From contig JACPVB010000190.1 of assembly GCA_016191985.1 (NCBI GenBank), positions 1 through 11,957 on the forward strand: a stretch of DNA of 11,957 nucleotides. Reading direction: 5' to 3'. Positions 5,133 through 11,212 of the stretch are shown here, piece after piece (position 1 is the stretch's first letter; each line of letters begins with the position of its first letter). The DNA is from Chloroflexota bacterium. GTDB lineage: Bacteria; Chloroflexota; Anaerolineae; Anaerolineales; Villigracilaceae. The notes below the pieces were generated by a model that did not search any database, was not told the DNA's origin, and worked only from the letters and a program-made list of their open reading frames with translations. The position numbers and the translations under genes are program-made.

Positions 5133-7085
5133 CACCACGGGCAGTTCAATATCAATTTTTCGCGCGGGGGTTTTCACATCCGGGCACTTCCAGCCTTCGC
5201 CGGGGTTTTCGCGGCGCAAGTTCGCAAAGGTCGGCAGGATGCCGCAGGCAAAGCAGTTCAAACGGCAGTCCACGCGGATCTGTCCTTCAAGCGACATGCG
5301 GAAATCCTGGAAGAGGAAATTTTTGCGGACAGCGGCGGTGATGTGCTCCCACGGGAAGACTTCATCCGTGCGGCGCTGACGGTGGGTGTAAAACGCGGGG
5401 TCGAGTCCGTGCTCTTCAAAGGCGGGAAGCCAGGCTTCCTGTTTTTTGCCTTCGTCCCACGCATCGAATTTTGCGCCATTCTTCCACGCGCTGTAAATCA
5501 CCTCAGACATTCTGCGGTCACCGCGTGAAAGCCACGCTTCCAATAACGTGTCTTCGGGTTTTGTCCAACTCAACTTAATGCTTTTGTCCTTTAAAAGCTG
5601 GCGTTTTAACAAAGCCTGTTTTTCAAGAACGCTGTCTTTCGTATCGCATGCGACCCATTGGAAGGGAGTCTGTGGCTTTGGCACAAAAGTACTGACGCCC
5701 GCATGTAACTTTACTTTCCAACCCGCCACTTTTCGCCCTTCTTCGATCACGCGCCTGCACAAGTCCACAATCGCTTGCACATCTTCGAGCGTTTCGCTGG
5801 GATGTCCGATCATGAAATACAACTTCACTGTCGTCCAGCCGCGGCTGTAAATTTCGCGCGTGGTGTTGATGATATCTTCGTCGGAAATGAATTTGTTGAT
5901 GATGCGGCGCATCCGTTCGCTGGCGGCTTCGGGCGCGAGCGTGAATCCGCCGGAGCGGTGCTGTTTCAGCTTTTCCATCAGGTCCACGGAGACTGATTCA
6001 ATTCTCAGCGACGGAAGCGAAACGGTGAGTTTGCGCCCTTCAAAGCGCTTGCTGATCGCATCCACCAAATCGTTGATGTAGGTGTAATCGGAGGAAGAGA
6101 GCGACATCAACGCCAGTTCTTCAAACCCTGAAGCGCGGACTGCCGCATCGGCGGCATCCACCACCTCCTGCACGCTTCTTTCCCGTACGGGACGGGTGAT
6201 CATACCCGCCTGACAGAATCTACACCCGCGGGTGCATCCCCGCATAATTTCCACCGAAACACGGTTATGGACAACTTCAATGTTTGGCACAATAAACTTC
6301 GTCGGCGGCGGAGGCAGTTTTGCCACGATGCGTTTATTCACCGTCTTGGGCATGTCCGGGATGATCGGCTCGGTGTAGGCCACTGTGCCATCATCCATGT
6401 AGGTCGTTTCGTAAAAGCGTGGGACGTATACGCCGGAGATGGCTGCCAACGAGCGTAGCAGCGCAATCCTTGCATCGAAAGAAGAAAGAGGAAAGAGGTC
6501 GCTTCTTTCGTCTTTCCTCTTTTCTTTGAACGCTTGAATCGCGTCAATAATGTCATGAATGACCTCTTCACCTTCGCCAATCGCAAAGGCATCGATGAAG
6601 GCGTGCATAGGCTCGGGGTTGGTGGTGGAATGTCCGCCGGCGATGATGATAGGGTGCGATTCATCCCGCTCCGTTGAACGGACGGGAATGCCTGAGAGGT
6701 TGAGAATGTTGAGGGTGTTTGTGTAGAGAGTTTCGTAGGGGAGGGTAAAGCCGATCAGGTCGAAGCAGGCCAGGGGGTGCTTTGATTCGAGTGTATAAAG
6801 CGGAATCCCATGTTCGCGCATCAACTCTTCCATATCCAGCCAGGGTGCGTAGGCGCGTTCGGCCAGCGCATCCTCGCGCTGGTTGACCTGGTCGTAAAGG
6901 ATTTTCAGACCGACGTTTGAAACGCCGATATCGTAAATATCGGGGAAAACGAAAGCCACCCTGGTCTGCGCCTTGTCCCAATCTTTGCGAATGGAGTTAA
7001 GTTCCCCTCCCACGTAGCGCCCAGGCTTTTGAACCTTTAAAAGAATGCGATCGAGTTTCGATTCGACTTGTTCCGGGGTTAACAT
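5124..7085 (-). CDS. TIGR03960-family radical SAM protein with B12-binding-type N-terminal region
   Basis: A 653-residue iron-sulfur enzyme that should cleave S-adenosylmethionine to a radical; its substrate is unknown. The N-terminal about 200 residues form the cobalamin-binding-like Rossmann part (VAFVFPDIYDIGVSNVGLKI, then FDLIGFTLPYE, IIAGGHSTTNPEP and FAIGEGEEV). The 4Fe-4S motif CTRGCRFC has Cys284, Cys288 and Cys291. It is followed by SLSSSDYTYI and by SLPSLRIES and GFTLAPEAASERMR, which are typical of the family. The tail contains CRLNCFACGILPTF, with possible extra cluster ligands. A Lys/Glu/Ser-rich linker (about residues 188-204) is encoded by an unusual inverted-repeat block. The ATG at 7085 begins the conserved sequence; no ribosome site is seen and TATAAT lies 7 bases upstream, suggesting a leaderless message. 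It heads the operon. Confidence 0.9.
   Translation of the reverse strand: MLTPEQVESKLDRILLKVQKPGRYVGGELNSIRKDWDKAQTRVAFVFPDIYDIGVSNVGLKILYDQVNQREDALAERAYAPWLDMEELMREHGIPLYTLESKHPLACFDLIGFTLPYETLYTNTLNILNLSGIPVRSTERDESHPIIIAGGHSTTNPEPMHAFIDAFAIGEGEEVIHDIIDAIQAFKEKRKDERSDLFPLSSFDARIALLRSLAAISGVYVPRFYETTYMDDGTVAYTEPIIPDMPKTVNKRIVAKLPPPPTKFIVPNIEVVHNRVSVEIMRGCTRGCRFCQAGMITRPVRERSVQEVVDAADAAVRASGFEELALMSLSSSDYTYINDLVDAISKRFEGRKLTVSLPSLRIESVSVDLMEKLKQHRSGGFTLAPEAASERMRRIINKFISDEDIINTTREIYSRGWTTVKLYFMIGHPSETLEDVQAIVDLCRRVIEEGRKVAGWKVKLHAGVSTFVPKPQTPFQWVACDTKDSVLEKQALLKRQLLKDKSIKLSWTKPEDTLLEAWLSRGDRRMSEVIYSAWKNGAKFDAWDEGKKQEAWLPAFEEHGLDPAFYTHRQRRTDEVFPWEHITAAVRKNFLFQDFRMSLEGQIRVDCRLNCFACGILPTFANLRRENPGEGWKCPDVKTPARKIDIELPVVGD
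6476..6522. repeat. Interlocked inverted repeats in the radical SAM gene
   Basis: Two perfect inverted repeats are interleaved: arm A CGAAAGAAG (6476-6484) with CTTCTTTCG (6502-6510), and arm B AAAGAGGAAAGA (6485-6496) with TCTTTCCTCTTT (6511-6522). A 5-base spacer lies between the purine-rich and pyrimidine-rich halves. The order A-B-A'-B' has pseudoknot topology. It stays in frame and codes a hydrophilic linker. Confidence 0.75.
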
Positions 7086-7092
7086 ACCGCAA

Positions 7093-7098
7093 ATTATA
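7093..7098 (-). promoter_or_regulatory. Putative -10 box for the radical SAM operon
   Basis: A perfect TATAAT on the minus strand lies 7 bases before the ATG of the radical SAM gene. A -35 is not clear at 16-18 bases. The predicted transcription start falls on or within two bases of the ATG. Confidence 0.5.
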
Positions 7099-7305
7099 CC
7101 TGATAAGAAATGTCGGAAAAGATTAGAGTTTTGGGTTCAGCGGGAATCACCTCTATAACCCTTGCTTCGACAGGCTTTGTACAAGTTTTGGTACACGGGT
7201 TTCACGGAAAGCACGGAAAAGGAATGGATTTAAAAGTTTTTTCCATATCATCTGTACTGTCCGTGTACAAGTAACACGTCAACTTTCAGAGACGCGATGA
7301 CAGCC
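7099..7305. other. Intergenic region with scattered short repeats
   Basis: No gene is seen in this spacer between the small lipoprotein (upstream) and the radical SAM operon. It contains TTCACGGAAAGCACGGAAAA (7200-7219). It also contains an 8-base inverted repeat, GTACACGG (about 7190-7197) against CCGTGTAC (7260-7267), each copy near TGTACAAG or GTACA words. A GGAAAA...TTTTCC pair at 7215-7244 could be a weak terminator for the lipoprotein gene. The words look like fragments of dispersed intergenic repeats, but I cannot show copies elsewhere. Confidence 0.3.
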
Positions 7306-7788
7306 TTAATGATTGATTTGTGTGATCATAAACTCCGCTGTATTGCAATTTGGGTCCTGGCAAATCAAGTCAAACCAGATAATGCCATTGGCAACTTTTA
7401 CGCCGTCCGGTGTGAAGGTTAGTTCAGATTCGTCTATGGCGATAAATTTCTGGATTATTTCTTCTGTAAAGATTTTCTCGAAATTTGCCTCCAATTCAGC
7501 GGCGAAAACGAAGGTCTTTGGAAATCCATCCACTTGAACAGTTATCGGGTAGCGGATTTCCTCGGTGAAATGTTCGTATTCCCCGGTGGCTATCTGAATT
7601 TTTAACACGTAAAAAAAATTGAAGGCTTCCTCCTTCTCTTCCTCATCAATCTCTCTGGTGAGCACTGCAAGGGTTGGCGTGGGGAGCAGGGTAGGGTACT
7701 GGTTGATGACCTGGGTGGGCACGGCAGGCGCTTGCATTGGCGCACAGGCGGCGAAAAATAAAAATAAGACCAGAGTAATCTTTTTCAT
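7306..7788 (-). CDS. Small lipoprotein of unknown function
   Basis: A 160-residue exported protein. MKKITLVLFLFFAACA gives a short signal peptide with a lipobox FAAC and Cys15 as the lipid-modified residue. A Pro/Thr-rich stretch follows to about residue 42, then a folded domain. The second half (FVFAAELEANFEKIFTEE, then GVKVANGIIWFDLICQD and ITQIN at the end) has the shape of small NTF2-like or uncharacterised outer-surface domains, but I do not recognise a specific family. Two Cys near the end (LICQDPNC) could form a disulfide. The ATG at 7788 has a ribosome site GAGGA at a good distance. It is downstream of the nucleotidase gene and separated from it by a terminator, so it probably has its own transcript. 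Confidence 0.75.
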   Translation of the reverse strand: MKKITLVLFLFFAACAPMQAPAVPTQVINQYPTLLPTPTLAVLTREIDEEEKEEAFNFFYVLKIQIATGEYEHFTEEIRYPITVQVDGFPKTFVFAAELEANFEKIFTEEIIQKFIAIDESELTFTPDGVKVANGIIWFDLICQDPNCNTAEFMITQINH

Positions 7789-7818
7789 TCAAAGTCCTCG
7801 TCGGGCGGGCTGTTAGAA

Positions 7819-7852
7819 AAAAAGCATCCCGCCTCACGACAGGATGCTTTTT
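7819..7852 (-). terminator. Terminator after the 5'-nucleotidase gene
   Basis: A perfect 11-base stem, AAAAAGCATCC (7819-7829) with GGATGCTTTTT (7842-7852), surrounds a 12-base loop. On the minus strand it is followed by a run of seven T in total. The plus strand also has a T-run, so it could act in both directions. Confidence 0.85.
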
Positions 7853-7870
7853 GTGTGATGGGATACTTTT

Positions 7871-9586
7871 TTACGGTGTTATGACCGGACAGGCTGTAGC
7901 GCCACTTGTCGTACAAACAATGCGTCCCTGAATGGACGGGGAAATTGTTCCAGCGGCAGTAATGTAATCAGCAAGCACCTGATCCAGGATTTCGCGGGTG
8001 ACCATACGGCTGGCGAAGTTGGGATACCCATCCCCGCCGCTTGCGGTGAAATCGTTTGTAGTGATGGTGTATGTGGAACCAGCAGTCAGATCGACAGCCG
8101 CGCCGGTGCAGCTTCCGTCAAGCGCCTGATGGACAGCGCTTGTCACACGGCCTCCGGCAGGCGCCGATATATCGTAGGTGAAGCACAACCCAGAGACCTG
8201 TGCGAAGCGTCCATCCACTGAAGGCATGGCCGAGACTCCGCGTTCCAGCATGGATTTCAATTCCGCACCGTTGATTGAAAGCGTTGCTGCTACGTTGCCG
8301 AACGGCAAAACAGTTAATACCTGTCCGCGCGTGATTGGGTAGGGAGGAGGTGTGTAGGCTGGGCAGAAATCTGTGGCGCTATCCGTTGTCGGGCAGGTGA
8401 GATTGGCGCGCAGACCGCCCGCGTTGGTTAGGGCAAAGTCAGTTCCATAGCGGGAGCGCAGCGAGTCTGTGACCACGTTACCAACCAGCGATTCGCATCG
8501 CCGACCCGTCGCGCTTGGGTCATTGGCAATGCCGGTGAAACATGCGTCTGCGCGTGGAATAAACACACTGGAGGAACCGACACCTGTATTTAAGATTGGC
8601 GCAAGCTGTGTGCGATACGAGTTAACCAGCGCGGCAATTGTGGGGTCCGCTGTGACCGCCGCCGCGAACGGCGTCACAAAGGTAGCATCCTTGCTGAGAA
8701 TTTTATGATTGGCAGTGTCCACTGTTAAAGTGGCTTTCGCATATGTGAGACCCCTGCTGCGATTCTCATACACCAAGGCCCCGTTGATGATGCCTTTGAA
8801 CTGGATATCGGTATGGTCGCCGACGATCACGTCAATTTTTGGTTTTTTGCCATTTCCGTTGTTGACTGCCTGCGCAAAATCAACCAACGGACCAAACGGA
8901 GCGCCGTTTCCATCGAAACCTGTCACGCCCATGTGGGTGATAACGATGACGATGTCTGCGCCTGCATCTTTTGCCGCGTTACGGGCTTTGAGCGCTGCCT
9001 TGACCGGATCTGTGGGAACGATTGTCCCAAAATTGCCGGGGAATACCAGTTGGGGAGCTTCAGGATTGGTAAGACCAATGATGGCTACCTTGACACCGTT
9101 GAAATCGAAGATTTTGAAATCGTCCACACCGGTCAAGTTATCATCGCGATTTTCCAAATTGGCAGAAACATACTGGAAGTCTGCAATGTCGATCAGACCT
9201 TGAAGATGGGCAATGCCGCCGTCGAAGTTGTGATTCCCAAGGGTGTCCACCTGGAAACCCATCAGGTTCATCGCTTCAATAGTGGGCACATCCCCAAAGA
9301 ACCCGGAGATGGGAGGCGTGGCGCCGAAGGCATCCCCAGCCGTGAGAGTGATGGTGTTGGGGTTCGCCGCACGGTCTGCCTGGAAATACGCCGCAAGCAC
9401 AGCCGCTCCACCGACCTGTGAAGTGCCAACCACGAGCGGGTCGAGTTGTCCGTGCCAGTCAGAAACGTTCAGGATTTGAATATCAATTGTCCCGTGTGAG
9501 GGAGCCGCATGGACCGCCCCTGTGGAGGTGATCAGAGTAATGATTGCGATCAGTACTACCAGTAATTTTTGTCGCATGGTCTTCAT
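7871..9586 (-). CDS. Secreted 5'-nucleotidase / metallophosphoesterase (UshA/CpdB type)
   Basis: An exported enzyme that removes phosphate from nucleotides or related esters outside the cytoplasm. From the ATG at 9586 it has 571 residues and a signal peptide with probable cleavage after AVHA (residue 27). The metallophosphatase domain shows VSDWHGQ (Asp43, His45), AGDAFG (Asp85), GNHNFDGG (Asn119, His120), ITHMG (His218) and GDHTD (His258). The last motif usually reads GHxH, so the second His is Asp260 here. The C-terminal substrate-binding domain runs from about residue 350, with SLVGNVVTDSLR, NAGGLRANL and TTNDFTASGGDGYP. The frame opens at 9634, but the ATG at 9586 follows AGGAG at 8 bases and starts the signal peptide. 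Substrate range cannot be told. Confidence 0.9.
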   Translation of the reverse strand: MKTMRQKLLVVLIAIITLITSTGAVHAAPSHGTIDIQILNVSDWHGQLDPLVVGTSQVGGAAVLAAYFQADRAANPNTITLTAGDAFGATPPISGFFGDVPTIEAMNLMGFQVDTLGNHNFDGGIAHLQGLIDIADFQYVSANLENRDDNLTGVDDFKIFDFNGVKVAIIGLTNPEAPQLVFPGNFGTIVPTDPVKAALKARNAAKDAGADIVIVITHMGVTGFDGNGAPFGPLVDFAQAVNNGNGKKPKIDVIVGDHTDIQFKGIINGALVYENRSRGLTYAKATLTVDTANHKILSKDATFVTPFAAAVTADPTIAALVNSYRTQLAPILNTGVGSSSVFIPRADACFTGIANDPSATGRRCESLVGNVVTDSLRSRYGTDFALTNAGGLRANLTCPTTDSATDFCPAYTPPPYPITRGQVLTVLPFGNVAATLSINGAELKSMLERGVSAMPSVDGRFAQVSGLCFTYDISAPAGGRVTSAVHQALDGSCTGAAVDLTAGSTYTITTNDFTASGGDGYPNFASRMVTREILDQVLADYITAAGTISPSIQGRIVCTTSGATACPVITP

Positions 9587-9692
9587 TTGAATTTCTCCTG
9601 TAAAAATAGTTGCTTGAACTGAAGAGCCGGTCATTCGTACGATTTTCCAGCGATGAGCACCTCCTTATCCAGGACTGTGACGACCTTGCATT
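9587..9692 (-). other. Untranslated leader of the 5'-nucleotidase gene
   Basis: If transcription starts about 7 bases after the -10 box, the message has a leader of about 106 bases. It contains TAAGGAGG (about 9662-9669) far from the true start, a TCGTACGA palindrome, and the in-frame ATG at 9634 that extends the reading frame without a ribosome site at a proper distance. I do not recognise a riboswitch family in it. Confidence 0.35.
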
Positions 9693-9727
9693 TTTGTAAT
9701 TATACAAACTGATGGATAAAAAAACAA
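9693..9727 (-). promoter_or_regulatory. Promoter of the 5'-nucleotidase gene with overlapping inverted repeat
   Basis: On the minus strand TATAAT (9704-9699) has TTGTTT 17 bases upstream as a fair -35. The -10 lies inside the perfect inverted repeat TTTGTA-N4-TACAAA (9693-9708), which could be an operator for a repressor that blocks the -10. Confidence 0.5.
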
Positions 9728-9853
9728 GACAATAAATATCCAGTTTGAGTCAGTCCTCGCTTCAAACTTCCCCAGGCCTGCCTCTGTCCGAACTGCATTG
9801 ACCACCCCTCAGCCTATGACCAAATCCAAAATCTCCCAATAACCTTCGTCAGA

Positions 9854-9859
9854 TATAAT
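9854..9859 (+). promoter_or_regulatory. Putative -10 box of the reductase gene
   Basis: TATAAT on the plus strand lies about 64 bases before the reductase ATG. The -35 at 16-18 bases is poor. The rest of the divergent region (about 9730-9850) shows no gene or clear repeat. Confidence 0.4.
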
Positions 9860-9923
9860 AACTTGTAGCGAGTCGGAAGAAAGAGTCCACAAATTTGTTT
9901 AGCCATATTGGAGCAGGTACTTT

Positions 9924-11126
9924 ATGCAAACAAACAGCACGCAGTACGATGTCGCAGTCATTGGGGCGGGACCTGCTGGTTCTGCCGCTGCATATTTTCT
10001 GGCTAGCGGTGGGCTGCACGTTGCCCTGCTGGATAAATTTGATTTTCCACGTGACAAGACTTGCGGTGACGGATTGACCCCGCGCGCAATTAAATTACTG
10101 GACGAGATGGGTGTTCTGCCCCAAGTGAAGCGGGATGCCCATCATTGCTCCACGATTACTTTGCGCCAATCCGATAATGTTACATTTCAACTGGAACTCT
10201 CCAGCCTGAATGGCCTGCCCCACGATATTCTGATCCTGCCACGCTATCAGCTTGACGATATCCTTCGCCGGCACGCAGTAGCCGCCGGCGCAGACTTTAT
10301 GCCAAAGGCCAGAGTAAAATCCCTCATGCGCACGCCCGAAGGGATTGCGCACCTCCAGATCGAGGATGACCGAACCCTTGACTGTAAATTAGTCATCATT
10401 GCCACCGGGTCAAATTCCAATTTGTTGCGCGAACTTGGCTTGTTGAAAAAAAAGCCACCGACCCAGCTGGCGGCGCGCACTTATTTTGAAAATGTAAATG
10501 GACTGGACGATACGATCCTGCTCTTCTTTGATGGAATTGAATTACCCGGATATGGCTGGGTGTTCCCAACTGGCCCCGGGACAGCGAATGTGGGCTGCGG
10601 CGTTTTCTTTGATTCTCCCCATCCCCAACCAACGCAATTACGCAATTTGATTCAAGAACACCCGTACCTGCGGCATATCCTGAGAAATGCAAGGCAGGTT
10701 GGCCCGATAAAAGGATTTCCGCTGCGGACGGATTTCTCACCGGCCCACAGTGGAAACGAATGGATACTAGTTGTAGGCGAGGCCGTCGGCCTGGTCAACC
10801 CGATTACGGGTGAAGGCATAGATTATGCCCTCGAATCGGCTCAACTCGCCGCGCGTGCCATCCTGGGCGAATGGCATGCTGGCTCCTTTTCGATGGCTCT
10901 TCAAAAACGATATCGCGCTGCGCTTGCGAAAAAATATCGCTACCAGTTAATGCTCAACCAACTGGCGCAGCAGGTCTACTTCCGTGATGGCGTACTGGAC
11001 AACCTTCTATACCGCGCTCAACAGAAACTGCAATTGCGCCAGGCAATTTTGGATGTTTGTTTTGGTTCGGTAAATCCGGCGGTGATGTTTGCGCCGCGTA
11101 TCTTGTGGGATGTGTTCGGGCCATAG
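9924..11126 (+). CDS. Geranylgeranyl reductase-family FAD-dependent oxidoreductase
   Basis: A flavoprotein that reduces double bonds of isoprenoid chains, as in lipids, chlorophyll side chains or menaquinone (MenJ). 400 residues, usual for the family. The FAD-binding loop is VIGAGPAGSAAA (Gly14, Gly16, Gly19). DKTCGDGLTPRA at about 44-55 is the family signature, especially close to bacterial MenJ-like proteins. GEAVGLVNPITGEGIDYALES at about 285-305 is the second FAD motif. The catalytic region includes the segment GYGWVFPTGPGTANVGCG. The ATG at 9924 has GGAG at 10 bases. It converges with the prenyl synthase gene to its right, which fits isoprenoid metabolism, but the acceptor (quinone, lipid chain or free prenyl compound) cannot be told from sequence. 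Confidence 0.9.
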   Translation: MQTNSTQYDVAVIGAGPAGSAAAYFLASGGLHVALLDKFDFPRDKTCGDGLTPRAIKLLDEMGVLPQVKRDAHHCSTITLRQSDNVTFQLELSSLNGLPHDILILPRYQLDDILRRHAVAAGADFMPKARVKSLMRTPEGIAHLQIEDDRTLDCKLVIIATGSNSNLLRELGLLKKKPPTQLAARTYFENVNGLDDTILLFFDGIELPGYGWVFPTGPGTANVGCGVFFDSPHPQPTQLRNLIQEHPYLRHILRNARQVGPIKGFPLRTDFSPAHSGNEWILVVGEAVGLVNPITGEGIDYALESAQLAARAILGEWHAGSFSMALQKRYRAALAKKYRYQLMLNQLAQQVYFRDGVLDNLLYRAQQKLQLRQAILDVCFGSVNPAVMFAPRILWDVFGP

Positions 11127-11189
11127 CTATTTCCACGCAGACAGGATCAGCTTGAGGTCGCGCCAGAGGCGGAATATCATATGTGGCAT
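11127..11189 (-). CDS. Putative 20-residue peptide ORF after the prenyl synthase gene
   Basis: A 20-codon frame (MPHMIFRLWRDLKLILSAWK) begins 23 bases past the stop of the prenyl synthase gene on the same strand. It follows a very strong ribosome site (AAGGAGGGA). The site is only 2 bases from the first ATG but about 11 from a second in-frame ATG at 11180, so a 17-residue product is equally possible. The peptide is cationic and would form an amphipathic helix with Trp, Leu and Ile on one side, suggesting membrane contact. It exactly fills the gap: its stop abuts the stop of the convergent reductase at the palindrome TAGCTA. It could still be chance. Confidence 0.35.
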   Translation of the reverse strand: MPHMIFRLWRDLKLILSAWK

Positions 11190-11212
11190 TCCCTCCTTGG
11201 TAAATTGGGCGG

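Noticed and set aside
8813..9421. 202-codon plus-strand frame opposite the nucleotidase
   Set aside because: Long by chance in GC-rich sequence; the opposite strand holds clear catalytic motifs, and this frame shows none.
7871..9634. Longer start (9634) for the 5'-nucleotidase
   Set aside because: The extra 16 residues would precede the signal peptide, and only the ATG at 9586 has a well-placed ribosome site.
9587..9692. Known riboswitch in the nucleotidase leader
   Set aside because: I compared the leader with core sequences of c-di-GMP and ZTP riboswitches from memory and found no match; no family is assigned.
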